From Bacteroidales bacterium (GTDB lineage: Bacteria; Bacteroidota; Bacteroidia; Bacteroidales; JAADJA01), in NCBI GenBank assembly GCA_016783885.1, contig JADHVR010000010.1:1-64000 (forward strand): DNA of 64,000 bases. Reading direction: 5' to 3'. Below, piece after piece: positions 1 to 8,481 of this stretch. Positions within the stretch are counted from its first letter, which is position 1. Each line of letters opens with the position of its first letter. The notes beneath the pieces are model-generated. The model did not search any database. It was not told the origin of the DNA and was given only the letters and a program-made list of their open reading frames with translations. The position numbers were made by a program, and so were the translations under genes.

Positions 1-140
1 CTTAAAATGTTTGTGAATATTACATCTAAGATATTGGTTCTCAGGCTAATGATTTAGCTCTTTTTTAATAAGTTATTGACATCCATTTGTTTATAACTTT
101 GACTCATTTACTCGGTCGCAACCCTTGATTCGCATTAATT

Positions 141-320
141 ACATTTAAAGATGGATTAGACCCGCTGGAATATGGAGAATTATACTGGAACCTGCTATTT
201 AGCATGGAAAAAATGTTGAATAGAAATATAGACTTAATAACAGAAAAATCGCTTCGTAATCCATATTTTATTGAAGAAGTCAATGAAACAAGACAAATCA
301 TTTATGGAGAGACAGCTTAA
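141..320 (+). pseudogene. C-terminal remnant of an MNT-type nucleotidyltransferase
   Basis: The plus strand has a readable frame without a start codon, opening after a stop at 126-128 and ending with TAA at 318-320. Its product (DGLDPLEYGELYWNLLFSME..., then NIDLITEKSLRNPYF and a final IYGETA) looks like the C-terminal half of the small nucleotidyltransferases (minimal MNT family) that pair with HEPN/DUF86 proteins. The GSxARG.....DxD catalytic half is absent, so the fragment cannot be active. The identification is by motif reading; the pairing with a following HEPN start supports it. Confidence 0.65.
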
Positions 321-366
321 AAAGCATCTGCAAATATTAAAAAGTGAGATTGATAAGTTACTTTAA
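304..366 (+). pseudogene. possible N-terminal stub of the HEPN/DUF86 partner
   Basis: An ATG overlaps the end of the nucleotidyltransferase remnant, as is usual in MNT-HEPN operons, and opens a 20-codon frame beginning MERQLKKHLQILKSEIDK that stops at 364-366. The frame runs into the 3' end of the convergent LRR gene. I infer a truncated HEPN start from position and helical character; the piece is too short to prove homology. Confidence 0.3.
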
Positions 367-2999
367 TAATACACCACTTCGCAATGTGGCTTTGCTGCTT
401 TGAACTTATCCACATTCTTAACCGACATCTTAGTGTTGTAACACTTTACTGTTTTTAATCTATGCAGATCAAGCAACGGTTTCAGGCTTTTTATTGCCGT
501 GTTATTTAATTCAATGTGTTCAAGTTTTTTAAGGTTTACCAAAGGTTTCAATGTTTTTATCTGAGTACCCGAACAATTAAGCACTTTAATACTTTGTAAA
601 GATGCTAATGGTTTTAAATCGCTTACCGGGGTATTTTCTATGTTGAGATTTTCTAATTCGGAAAGGCTTGTTAAAGGCTCAAGATCGCTAATGGGATTTT
701 GTGTGCACTGAACTACTTTAAGTTTACCAAGTTGACTTAAAGGTTGAAGATCGTTAATTTGTGTTCCGCTGAAATGTATGATTTTTAATCCCTGTAGCAT
801 AGTTAGCGGAGCAAGGCTTTCAATTTGATTGTTATTGATAATGTTCAGCGAATCCAGGAAAAGTATCCTGTGCAATTGTTTTTTTGTGGGAGGAGAATCC
901 ACCTTAAATTGTCCTGAAAAGAAATCTTTCCATGATGCAGGCAAACTTTTCCACCAGCTTTGAAGATCATCACTCTTATAAACGATCAGGCAGCCCGGAT
1001 TGCTTCTCATAAATTTGAATGCAACCTTATCGCCAATACCAGAATTATCGCCATAAACTATTTTCAGATTTTTTAACTCTTTAAGCGGTTCGAGTGAAGT
1101 TACCGAAGTGTTTTCAATATTTATTTCTTTCAGATTGTATAAATTACCTGCAAAGTCAAGATTCTTAACAGAAGTATTAGAAATGTTAAGATCTTCAAGT
1201 TCAATTGCATCTCCGACCGGACTAAAATCAGTGGCTTTAACAGAAGAGATATTCAGGGCTTTAAGGTTGAAAAGCTTTCGTATCGGGCTAAGATTTTCAA
1301 TTTTTTCATTTCCTGAAATATCCAGTTCTTTAATTTTCAATAAACTGTGTAATTCTTCTTTTGTAGGCGGTTCGCTGATTTGGGCATTATTCCGTACAAT
1401 TTCCTTCCACGCTTCATCCATTTCCTTCCATCCGGTCAGCAATTCCTCCGATTCAAAGATCACGAGACAACCAGGATGGTCTCTCATAAACTGAATGGTT
1501 TCTTCTTTTTTTATTTCTGTGTCGTCGCAATATATTTTTTTCAGGTTTTCAAGGCCATTAAGAGGCTGAAGGCTGCTGATCTCCGTATTACTTATCCGAA
1601 GAACTTCAAGGTTCGATAATTCTTTTAAAGGTTCAACAGAAACAACCCAACTGCTTTCACAATTCAGATATGTTAAACTATCAAGTGCAGTCAATGGTCC
1701 AAGATTTCTGACTTTTGTGCCTGAGATATCCAGATTTTCAAGAGTAGTAATTCCTTCTAAAGGTTTAATATCAAAAATTCCGGTCTCATTGCAATCGAGA
1801 AATTTGAGGTTAGAACAGTTTTTTAGAAAATAAAGCCCGTTGATCTTAATACCGGCACAATTCAGCCTTTCAAGTCTAATAAGACCGCTAATGGATGAAA
1901 GGTCATTTATCAAAGTATAACTGCAATTCAAATCTTTTACGGTTGTGGAATAATGTAAAGGTGTCAGATCGCCAACCGGTGTTTCCGAACAATCGAGTAT
2001 TTCAAGACGATTCAGGTTTCGCAGCGGAACAAGATTGCTTATTAAAGTGTTTGAGCAATTGATCTCCGCAAGTCCGGCCAGCTCATTTAACGGCTCAAGA
2101 TTTCTGATTTGATCGTTTCCTGAAACATCAATTTTTTGTTGTTTTACTATTCCATTCAATTTGGTATATATAATTTTTGTATCAAAAAAAACAGAATCAT
2201 AAGGGGCAACCGTATCAATGTGAGTTTTCCTTTCTGCCGGCAGTTCAATCCCGATGGTTCGGGAATAATTCATAACAGAATCATTATCGGGTTTGGTTAT
2301 GTCATTTGCCTTTACAATCAGGCTGTCGCTGAAATAAATGATGTCAGACAATAAAATAGAATCATTGATATGGATATTTTCACCAAAAATATTTCTCCAT
2401 TCGGCTGTAAGGTTATTCCACCAGTTTTTGATTTCCTCTTTTTCATCTAATTTGGTTGTGTAAATACTTGCAATTTTCAGGTCGTTCTTTACAATATCCA
2501 GGTTCACCTCCATATAACGAAGTTTTTTTGAACTTACAGTATCATTGTCCACATTAATGCCGTCAAGTATTCTGTTAAAAGTTACTTTGAAATAATGCTG
2601 GTTGTTTTCATTCAGGAAATGACTGATATCGGAAATGACAAATTCGAATTTTACATTCTTATAAAAAAATTCAATATCCTTTAAATACGCCTGAACATCT
2701 TTATGCAACGGAACTTCCCTGTTTTCATCCAGGTCGTCTTCTATCTGCACTTTATCATCTTTAAAGATTTTAAGGTAACTTTCGTTAATTATGATCTCTT
2801 TTTCTTTCGGAACCGATACAGGATCACCAAGAAAATTCAATGTGCCTTCGAGATATTTTACGAGACCGGTTATCTGTTCCTTGTATTTTTCTATTTCTTC
2901 GTTCGACAGGCTGCCATTATCCTCATCCTGTGAGTATAACGCAAAAGTATTTACAAAAAGAGCAATCAGTAAAAATATCAACGAAGTAAATTTTTTCAC
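363..2999 (-). CDS. exported modular leucine-rich-repeat protein
   Basis: 878 residues. Residues 1-24 form a signal peptide (MKK start, hydrophobic core, then YSQ). Residues 30-190 form an N-terminal domain that looks related to the 192-residue protein two genes upstream. The rest has three modules, each opening with a W-x2-x-x4-W motif (residues 193-201, 524-531, 682-690). Two modules then carry PPTK near 544 and 703. Each has a block of 22-residue SDS22-like repeats (L..L..L.IS.T.I..L.PL; about 285-495, 555-650, 715-858). Each block closes with a cap around F(M/K)...P.C (504-516, 663-675, 866-876). The start overlaps the upstream gene's stop as ATGA, so translation is probably coupled. It is the last gene of a four-gene minus-strand operon. 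LRRs usually bind proteins; the partner is unknown and no sorting domain is visible. The gene model is secure, the function is not. Confidence 0.85.
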   Translation of the reverse strand: MKKFTSLIFLLIALFVNTFALYSQDEDNGSLSNEEIEKYKEQITGLVKYLEGTLNFLGDPVSVPKEKEIIINESYLKIFKDDKVQIEDDLDENREVPLHKDVQAYLKDIEFFYKNVKFEFVISDISHFLNENNQHYFKVTFNRILDGINVDNDTVSSKKLRYMEVNLDIVKNDLKIASIYTTKLDEKEEIKNWWNNLTAEWRNIFGENIHINDSILLSDIIYFSDSLIVKANDITKPDNDSVMNYSRTIGIELPAERKTHIDTVAPYDSVFFDTKIIYTKLNGIVKQQKIDVSGNDQIRNLEPLNELAGLAEINCSNTLISNLVPLRNLNRLEILDCSETPVGDLTPLHYSTTVKDLNCSYTLINDLSSISGLIRLERLNCAGIKINGLYFLKNCSNLKFLDCNETGIFDIKPLEGITTLENLDISGTKVRNLGPLTALDSLTYLNCESSWVVSVEPLKELSNLEVLRISNTEISSLQPLNGLENLKKIYCDDTEIKKEETIQFMRDHPGCLVIFESEELLTGWKEMDEAWKEIVRNNAQISEPPTKEELHSLLKIKELDISGNEKIENLSPIRKLFNLKALNISSVKATDFSPVGDAIELEDLNISNTSVKNLDFAGNLYNLKEINIENTSVTSLEPLKELKNLKIVYGDNSGIGDKVAFKFMRSNPGCLIVYKSDDLQSWWKSLPASWKDFFSGQFKVDSPPTKKQLHRILFLDSLNIINNNQIESLAPLTMLQGLKIIHFSGTQINDLQPLSQLGKLKVVQCTQNPISDLEPLTSLSELENLNIENTPVSDLKPLASLQSIKVLNCSGTQIKTLKPLVNLKKLEHIELNNTAIKSLKPLLDLHRLKTVKCYNTKMSVKNVDKFKAAKPHCEVVYY

Positions 3000-3838
3000 G
3001 GTAAATAAAATTTAATTAGTTCTTCTTTTTCTTTATCAGTGATCTTATACAATTTCGATATTAGCCAGCCCGAATTATATCCCGGGCGGTTAAAATACGA
3101 AATTTCGAAATACCAGCCGTTAACCTGGAAAAAATGGAATTTTAAATTACCGGAACTCAAAAATTTCATATCACCTCTCTTAATCTCATATAACAAAATT
3201 GACAGATAGTCGGGTTTAAAGGATTTATTTGCATAATATTCAATATATTTTTCATCTTTAAACACTTTGTAAATATTCATAAAATCCAGTTCATGGCTCA
3301 TCGGATGCAAAAATGATTTTTGAATTAGCGATTCATCACCTTTAAAAAATTGCTTTAGGAATTTGTCGAAATATACATTGGTCAACACCCATTTGTACCC
3401 CAGATTTTCCTGCTCAAGTTGTAAAAATAAGATTAGGTTTTCCTTATTACGGTGATACTGAAAGGTGGCAGCCAGTTCGGCAAACCATTGCCCGCCATGG
3501 AAGTCGAGGAATGTCGGTTCTTCTGTATTGGTTATATTTTCAAGAAATTCCTTCTTTAAATTTTCATCAATAAAAGAACTTTCCATATCGAAAAGCATAT
3601 TCAGGTAAACCTGCCTGAAAGCATTATCGCGGTATAGGCTGTCGCCGGCATAATAGCGGTTTCCAAACCTGTCCTCTTCGTTATTGAACCTTCTGAAAAA
3701 CTGGTTTACCTGTTTGGTTTGAGCATAAAGAGCGCTTTCGTCACCTGTGACCGAACCCAAATTTGTTTGCGACAATATTGGCAAAACCCAAAACGAAGCC
3801 GAAATTAAAAGCGATATTTTTATATTGTTAATCGTCAA
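2996..3838 (-). CDS. exported protein of unknown function
   Basis: 280 residues with a signal peptide at about 1-23 (MTINNIKISLLISASFWVLP, then LSQ). The mature part is rich in aromatic and charged residues, with stretches such as TKQVNQFFRRFNNEEDRFGN and GGQWFAELAATFQYHRN. I see no catalytic motif and no sorting domain. Both ends overlap neighbours by 4 bp (ATGA), which makes it the third gene of a tightly coupled operon of exported proteins. A structural or assembly role in the envelope is an inference from that context only. Confidence 0.8.
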   Translation of the reverse strand: MTINNIKISLLISASFWVLPILSQTNLGSVTGDESALYAQTKQVNQFFRRFNNEEDRFGNRYYAGDSLYRDNAFRQVYLNMLFDMESSFIDENLKKEFLENITNTEEPTFLDFHGGQWFAELAATFQYHRNKENLILFLQLEQENLGYKWVLTNVYFDKFLKQFFKGDESLIQKSFLHPMSHELDFMNIYKVFKDEKYIEYYANKSFKPDYLSILLYEIKRGDMKFLSSGNLKFHFFQVNGWYFEISYFNRPGYNSGWLISKLYKITDKEKEELIKFYLP

Positions 3839-4413
3839 TTCTTAGAGGTTTCCTTCACCCTGATATCGCCTAACATAACGTCCCAGAACCCAATCAATCG
3901 TCCGCCAATCTGGGTTTCCTTGCGTTTTACGTAAACCGTGATGTCTTTTTTAGTTACATCCTGGTAAACAAGTCCACCTTCTTTATCATAGCCTGAGAAT
4001 TTCTGGAAAACGGTGATCACACCAACGTAAGTCCCATCCGGTTGCTTTTCCAGGTCGCTAACGTATTCAATTTTATACCACTCAATATCAACTTTGCTAT
4101 AATTAAGACGCATCAGTCTTTCAAGGTATTCCCTGACAAGATAATAATTGATATCCTCACGGTACAGGGATGAAACACCGACTTCGCTTCCTTCCATGAA
4201 CAATTCCACTGCTCTGTCAATTACCCTGTTGGCTTCGGAAAATTCAGTTTCCTTATCGCCGATAAGGCTGATGTATTTACTTAGGTCGCGAACCTTTTCG
4301 AGTGCAAGACTGTCAATGGCTTGTTTTCTTTGCGGACTTATATCGTCTTGCGAAAAACCCTGTAAAACAAAAGAAACAAGTACTGCCGTTATAAAAAATA
4401 TTTTTGATCTCAT
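3835..4413 (-). CDS. exported protein, same fold group as the LRR protein N-terminus
   Basis: 192 residues. A signal peptide at 1-21 ends at QGFSQ. The mature domain (SKYISLIGDKETEFSEANRV..., YLVREYLERL, YSKVDIEWY, then ITVFQKF and FWDVMLGDI) can be lined up by eye with residues about 48-180 of the LRR protein encoded two genes downstream (KYLEGTLNFLGD, VQAYLKDIEFFYKNVKFEF). That suggests a shared domain. It overlaps the next gene by 4 bp and follows the lipoprotein gene by 7 bp. No enzymatic motif is seen. Confidence 0.8.
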   Translation of the reverse strand: MRSKIFFITAVLVSFVLQGFSQDDISPQRKQAIDSLALEKVRDLSKYISLIGDKETEFSEANRVIDRAVELFMEGSEVGVSSLYREDINYYLVREYLERLMRLNYSKVDIEWYKIEYVSDLEKQPDGTYVGVITVFQKFSGYDKEGGLVYQDVTKKDITVYVKRKETQIGGRLIGFWDVMLGDIRVKETSKN

Positions 4414-4420
4414 AATTGCT

Positions 4421-5086
4421 TTAATTTTTAATTAATTCAAGTTCTGTAATTTGACCGTATCCGTCGAATTTTACACTATGGATACTATTATTGTATTTTT
4501 TCTGATCCTTCACAAAGTTCAAATAATCCTTAATTGTTGTTGGCTTGTCATAATCCGTTACATCGCCTTCCTGGTGGATAATGATCAAAACAAACACCTC
4601 TTCCGAAGAATAAAGTTTAAGTGCTTCATCAATTTTTGCATTGGCAGAGTTAACGTCTTTTGCATGTGCAATTTGATAGAAGTAATCATTTATATAAGCA
4701 TACTGTTCTTTTTCCTCTTCCGCCTTTTTTAGCTTTTCCTTTTCCTCTTCTATCTTTTTCAGCATTTCCTTTTTCTGTTCAATTTTGGCTTCGACCTGCT
4801 TAATAAGGTCATTAACTTTAGAATCATTCAGGTTTTGTGATTTGATAATATTTAACCTGCGCTCCATTTCCGCTAATGGCATAGTTCCGTCATCATCAAG
4901 GATTGCCTGAAGATCGGCAATGGCTTTTTCAACTTTTTCAGCATACTCTTTTGCTGCCTGTTCCTGCGCAAGCTTTTTCTTGCTTTTACATCCGCCTGTG
5001 CTGAATGCAATTCCTCCAACTAACAGAAGAAAGATCAGCCTTGGGATTAATCGTTTTACTAACTGTTTTTTCATGATGTCGTTCAA
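4421..5086 (-). CDS. coiled-coil lipoprotein, first gene of the operon
   Basis: 221 residues. A basic start and hydrophobic core are followed by a lipobox, FSTGGC, with the lipidated Cys at residue 33. A second Met at residue 5 is an equally plausible start. Residues about 40-135 are Lys/Glu-rich with the regularity of a long coiled coil (EKVEKAIADL, EEEKEKLKKAEEEKEQ). The C-terminal 85 residues look like a small globular domain (VFVLIIIHQEGDVTDYDKPT, TIKDYLNFVKD). The substrates of Lgt and LspA, both encoded in this window, look like this. It probably anchors or spaces the products of the three downstream genes; that is inference. Confidence 0.8.
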   Translation of the reverse strand: MNDIMKKQLVKRLIPRLIFLLLVGGIAFSTGGCKSKKKLAQEQAAKEYAEKVEKAIADLQAILDDDGTMPLAEMERRLNIIKSQNLNDSKVNDLIKQVEAKIEQKKEMLKKIEEEKEKLKKAEEEKEQYAYINDYFYQIAHAKDVNSANAKIDEALKLYSSEEVFVLIIIHQEGDVTDYDKPTTIKDYLNFVKDQKKYNNSIHSVKFDGYGQITELELIKN

Positions 5087-5172
5087 ATTTTAAATTAAAT
5101 TGTTTAATTTCTTTGTTAATTTATTACAACGCTGTTTTGCTTGAATTATTTATAATAACGGTACAAAATTAT

Positions 5173-5180
5173 TAATTTTG
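5173..5180 (+). promoter_or_regulatory. -7 element TAATTTTG
   Basis: It matches the Bacteroidetes TAnnTTTG element and lies 15 bp before the ATG at 5196. No convincing -33 box is seen at the right distance. It argues against the upstream TTG and ATG codons at 5178 and 5181 as starts. Confidence 0.45.
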
Positions 5181-5195
5181 ATGTTGCAAATCTTT

Positions 5196-6218
5196 ATGAA
5201 ACAAAAACATTTCAACATACCGTTGTTCATACCTGAGCTTGCCTGCCCGTTTCAGTGCATCTACTGTAATCAAAAGAAAATATCAGGCAGGTTAAAAGTA
5301 CCGTCAGCAGAAGAAATTAACAAAATCGTTGAGGAGCATTTAAGAACTATCCCTGAAAAGTGTAGCCGGGTTGAACTGGCATTTTTCGGCGGCAACTTTA
5401 CCGGGCTTCAATTGAATGAACAAGAGGCGTTTTTAAAATTGGTTCAGCGACATATAAAAACCGGGCGAATTTCGGGGATCAGGCTTTCAACCCGTCCGGA
5501 TTATATCAATGAAGAAGTGCTGAAATTATTAAAGCGCTATAATGTGAAGACTATCGAGCTTGGTGCACAATCAATGGATGACGGAGTTTTAAAACTGTCG
5601 AAAAGAGGGCATACAGTAAGGGACACGGAAACAGCCTCTGCAATGATCCTGAGAGCCGGTTTTTCACTTGGATTACAAATAATGATCGGATTGCCCGGAG
5701 ATACATTGGAAAAGTCCGTTTTTACAGCAGAAAAAATTATTGAAATTGGAGCAGATAACACAAGAATATATCCGGCATTGGTGATAAAGGACACAAAGAT
5801 GGAAAAGATGTATAAGGAGGGGAAATACCAACCGCTGACATTAAAGGAAGCTGTCAAGTGGTCGAAAAAGCTTTTACTGATTTTTGAAAAAGCCAATGTG
5901 AAAGTGATCAGGCTGGGATTACATCCGTCCGAAGGATTGCTTTCGGGTGAGGAATTAGTAGCAGGTCCGTTTCATCCATCTTTCAGGGAATTAGTGCTGA
6001 CAGAAATCTGGAATGATTTATTAAAACCCCTTTTGGATTCAGAGAAATCCGGTGAAATTGAAATTCATGTACCTCCGGGGCAATTAAATTATGCCATTGG
6101 CTATGAGGGGAGGAATAAGAAGATGTTGTTGGGGAAATATCAACAGGTTAAGTTTTGTTCTGATCAAGAATTGACAGGGAGGGAGTATAAATTTCGATTA
6201 TTTGTCAGCTTTTCATGA
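5196..6218 (+). CDS. radical SAM protein, Elp3-like
   Basis: 340 residues from the preferred ATG; earlier in-frame codons sit inside the -7 promoter box. The radical SAM cluster motif is CPFQCIYC (C17, C21, C24 from this start), followed by the strand motif FFGGNFTGL and by the SAM-binding and barrel segments RLSTRPDYIN, ELGAQSMDD and QIMIGLPGD. This layout is that of the Elp3/NifB/MiaB group of radical SAM proteins. The C-terminal acetyltransferase domain of true Elp3 is absent. It probably acts on RNA or a cofactor, but the substrate cannot be told from sequence. It stands alone, divergent from the exported-protein operon. Confidence 0.8.
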   Translation: MKQKHFNIPLFIPELACPFQCIYCNQKKISGRLKVPSAEEINKIVEEHLRTIPEKCSRVELAFFGGNFTGLQLNEQEAFLKLVQRHIKTGRISGIRLSTRPDYINEEVLKLLKRYNVKTIELGAQSMDDGVLKLSKRGHTVRDTETASAMILRAGFSLGLQIMIGLPGDTLEKSVFTAEKIIEIGADNTRIYPALVIKDTKMEKMYKEGKYQPLTLKEAVKWSKKLLLIFEKANVKVIRLGLHPSEGLLSGEELVAGPFHPSFRELVLTEIWNDLLKPLLDSEKSGEIEIHVPPGQLNYAIGYEGRNKKMLLGKYQQVKFCSDQELTGREYKFRLFVSFS

Positions 6219-6301
6219 TATGAACGAGAAACCGTAACCCTGTGAGTTGTGGTCGTCTTCTCTTTAACATCACTCATTTTTGCTAAATCCAGCATGTAAA
6301 A

Positions 6302-6718
6302 TTAATTTGAAAACCGAGAGGTATGTAATTTAATAGTAATATTTTCCCGGAATAGATTAAAGTCATGATCTGTTGTTAAAATCGATATTTTATACCTTGA
6401 TGCAACAGCACATATTAAGAAATCCGTATTTGAACCCTGAATCCCTTTCCTGCGATTCAAGTTATAAAATTCAGCAGCTTTTTCAAAATCTTGTGCTTGT
6501 AAAGTCAAATCAGGAAAAGAATTTAAGTAGGAACGTAAAGTATCATATTGCACCTGAGAACGAATTCCCGATAAAATTTCCTGCCGAATTGGTCCAATCA
6601 TTTGTACTCTACCTTCACGAATTAATTCCTTTAACTCCTTAACAATTGGATCATCAGCCTTAAAGTTGACTTTGCGTAATGCATCTGACCAAACACAAGT
6701 ATCTACCAGCACCCTCAT
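6302..6718 (-). CDS. vapC: VapC-type PIN-domain toxin (ribonuclease)
   Basis: 138 residues, the usual VapC length. The acidic residues expected of a PIN nuclease are present: D6 in VDTCVW, E47 in RQEILSG, D99 in SNTDFLICA and D117 in TTDHDF. VapC toxins cleave tRNA or rRNA in the presence of Mg2+ and are held inactive by VapB. The start overlaps the antitoxin stop by 4 bp, giving antitoxin-toxin order with coupled translation. All key residues are intact, so the toxin is probably functional. Confidence 0.88.
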   Translation of the reverse strand: MRVLVDTCVWSDALRKVNFKADDPIVKELKELIREGRVQMIGPIRQEILSGIRSQVQYDTLRSYLNSFPDLTLQAQDFEKAAEFYNLNRRKGIQGSNTDFLICAVASRYKISILTTDHDFNLFRENITIKLHTSRFSN

Positions 6719-6915
6719 TCCCTTATCCTTTGCTTTTTATAATCATATTCAGGTTCATATACTATTGAGCCAAACAATTCCAAAATTTCTATTTGCTTTC
6801 TCTTTTCAATATATTCCTGAAGGGCTTCGGTAACCACTGCCTTTTTGGTTTTATGCTTTCCTATATTACATGCATCTTTTAACAATTTATCGTCTATAGC
6901 TAAGTTTGTCGGCAT
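6715..6915 (-). CDS. vapB: VapB-type antitoxin
   Basis: 66 residues. The N-terminal half (MPTNLAIDDKLLKDACNIGK, then HKTKKAVVTEALQEYIEKR) is a ribbon-helix-helix-like DNA-binding segment of the DUF2191/VapB group. The C-terminal part (FGSIVYEPEYDYKKQR) would thread across the toxin active site. It is the first gene of the pair. A GGGAG ribosome-binding site lies 5 nt before the ATG. VapB proteins usually repress their own operon together with VapC. Confidence 0.85.
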   Translation of the reverse strand: MPTNLAIDDKLLKDACNIGKHKTKKAVVTEALQEYIEKRKQIEILELFGSIVYEPEYDYKKQRIRE

Positions 6916-6920
6916 ACTAT

Positions 6921-6925
6921 CTCCC
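6921..6925 (-). promoter_or_regulatory. Shine-Dalgarno site of vapB
   Basis: On the minus strand GGGAG sits 5 nt upstream of the vapB ATG. Most neighbouring housekeeping genes lack such a site, so this one is notable for the window. Confidence 0.6.
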
Positions 6926-6994
6926 TTTTTGTTGCAAAATTATACAAAATATTTTTTAAAACAAAATCAATATAATACTCCTATATCAAACAAT

Positions 6995-7291
6995 TTACCT
7001 CTTCACCTCAAAAGACTTATTCGCCATTTCCTCTCCATTAACTATTATTGTTATCCGGTGTTCTCCCTCGAAGTGTTTACGAGTTGACATATCAGCAAAA
7101 GAATGTTTTCTTGAAAATGGATAATTTCCCGGATTGTATGTGTTTTCGGTAATTTTAAATATTAGATTTAAAAACTTTTCTTTATCAAATTCAGGATAAT
7201 ATTGCTTAATTATATCTCCAAACTTGTTAATGGAAGAGTTTGTAAAAAAATATCTTTTAGTCTTTCTGCCATTTTTTTCCTTTGTTTGCAT
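6995..7291 (-). CDS. small protein of unknown function
   Basis: 98 residues from the ATG at 7291 (MQTKEKNGRKTKRYFFTNSS). The frame stays open back to 7351, but that would deepen the overlap with the upstream gene. The protein is basic, with RKHSFADMSTRKHFEGEHRI and IIVNGEEMANKSFEVKR near its end. I do not recognise it. It overlaps the DUF1848 gene by 35 bp in another frame, so the two are probably co-transcribed. Confidence 0.5.
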   Translation of the reverse strand: MQTKEKNGRKTKRYFFTNSSINKFGDIIKQYYPEFDKEKFLNLIFKITENTYNPGNYPFSRKHSFADMSTRKHFEGEHRITIIVNGEEMANKSFEVKR

Positions 7292-8255
7292 AACAATATA
7301 CGCATAAATGACTGCAAGTGTTGTATGCCCCAATATCTTTGCTGTAAACACATCCGCAATCCTTTCTTTGACCTTTGTCTTTCAGGTTTGGTCTGATTCC
7401 AAAAAGATTGGTTTCATCAGGGTTATACCCCAAAAAATCCATTAGCTTTTTATCATTAGAAAATAATTTTATCATTAAATCATCATCAATACATTTGTTG
7501 TGCGTTATATAATATTTTTCCAGGTGAATATCTTCAGAACAGGTTGCTATTTCAAAATTAATATTTCTATTTTTCCACTTAATAAGTATTTTTCTTAATC
7601 CTTCTGCTAATTCTTCTTTTTTATCTTTTGAAAATTCGGAATTTAGAATATTACTTTTATTGAATATTTCCGGGATTTCTCTGATTAAATTATTTTGAAC
7701 TTTTTTGTAAACAGAAATATCAATAAAACTAAAAACCAGTTTGTTTGTATAATCAATTAATTCGTTTCCTAAATACCATATTTTCTTTAATAATTCCCTG
7801 ACAGTAAGTTCTGATGTCAATATAAGCGGGTCAAAACGCCATATTACTTTTTCTTTTCCAATTTCTTCAGAAAGCTGTTTAAATATTTTTTTTCTATCAC
7901 ACAATTTTGGAACATTCGGTTCAAATTTTTCGTTATCGTAATCATTTAATGTAAACTGAAAATAATAGTTTATGCCCAAATCATCGAGTTCCTTTAAATA
8001 GGGTATCATTGGTGAAGGATTTTTTGTCCAGAATATTATTACGCGTGTTTTCTTAAAAGAAATATATTGTGGTGTTTGATTAAAAGGATTTACCCATTTT
8101 ACATATCCTGAATTCTTTAAGCGGTTCATAAACCATTCTGAATAGAAGGCTGGAATATCAGTTGAACGACTTGCTGAAATAATTATTGGCGCTATTCCGT
8201 TAACTACTTCCCCATTATCTCTTTTTATTTCTGTTTTATTCCAGCCTGTAAACAT
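7257..8255 (-). CDS. DUF1848 family protein with C-terminal cysteine cluster
   Basis: 332 residues. The N-terminal IIISASRSTDIPAFYSEWF and FWTKNPSPMIPYL, and the middle WRFDPLI, are typical of DUF1848. The C-terminus carries five cysteines in C-x-C-x12-C-x3-C-x2-C spacing (DCGCVYSKDIGAYNTC, then SHLCVYCYAN), which suggests a bound metal or iron-sulphur cluster. Members of this family look like relatives of spore photoproduct lyase-type radical enzymes; that is a weak recollection and the activity is unknown. No signal peptide. Confidence 0.75.
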   Translation of the reverse strand: MFTGWNKTEIKRDNGEVVNGIAPIIISASRSTDIPAFYSEWFMNRLKNSGYVKWVNPFNQTPQYISFKKTRVIIFWTKNPSPMIPYLKELDDLGINYYFQFTLNDYDNEKFEPNVPKLCDRKKIFKQLSEEIGKEKVIWRFDPLILTSELTVRELLKKIWYLGNELIDYTNKLVFSFIDISVYKKVQNNLIREIPEIFNKSNILNSEFSKDKKEELAEGLRKILIKWKNRNINFEIATCSEDIHLEKYYITHNKCIDDDLMIKLFSNDKKLMDFLGYNPDETNLFGIRPNLKDKGQRKDCGCVYSKDIGAYNTCSHLCVYCYANKGKKWQKD

Positions 8256-8378
8256 AATATTGAATATATTAACAAATCTAAAAATTATTTCAAGACTTGT
8301 AACAAATCAGTATTAAATTAACAATGAAAATTTCTTAGCAAATATTATTATTGAACTGGGAAATTAGGGGAAATAAAT

Positions 8379-8411
8379 GGAATAAGGGGAATACCTTTAT
8401 CCCCTTATTCC
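8379..8411. repeat. perfect 12-bp inverted repeat
   Basis: GGAATAAGGGGA at 8379-8390 is mirrored exactly at 8400-8411 with a 9-nt loop. It lies 70 bp past the stop of the GcvH-domain regulator and upstream of the DUF1848 gene, both on the minus strand. There is no T-tract on either side, so it is more likely a dispersed palindrome than an intrinsic terminator. Confidence 0.6.
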
Positions 8412-8481
8412 CCCTATACCATTTTTAAAATTTATCCCCAAATTCGCTGATGGTTATCCTGACGAGAGAAAACTTTATCAC

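Noticed and set aside
104-301. 65-codon minus-strand frame at the window start
   Set aside because: It is antisense to the nucleotidyltransferase remnant, which has clear family motifs on the plus strand.
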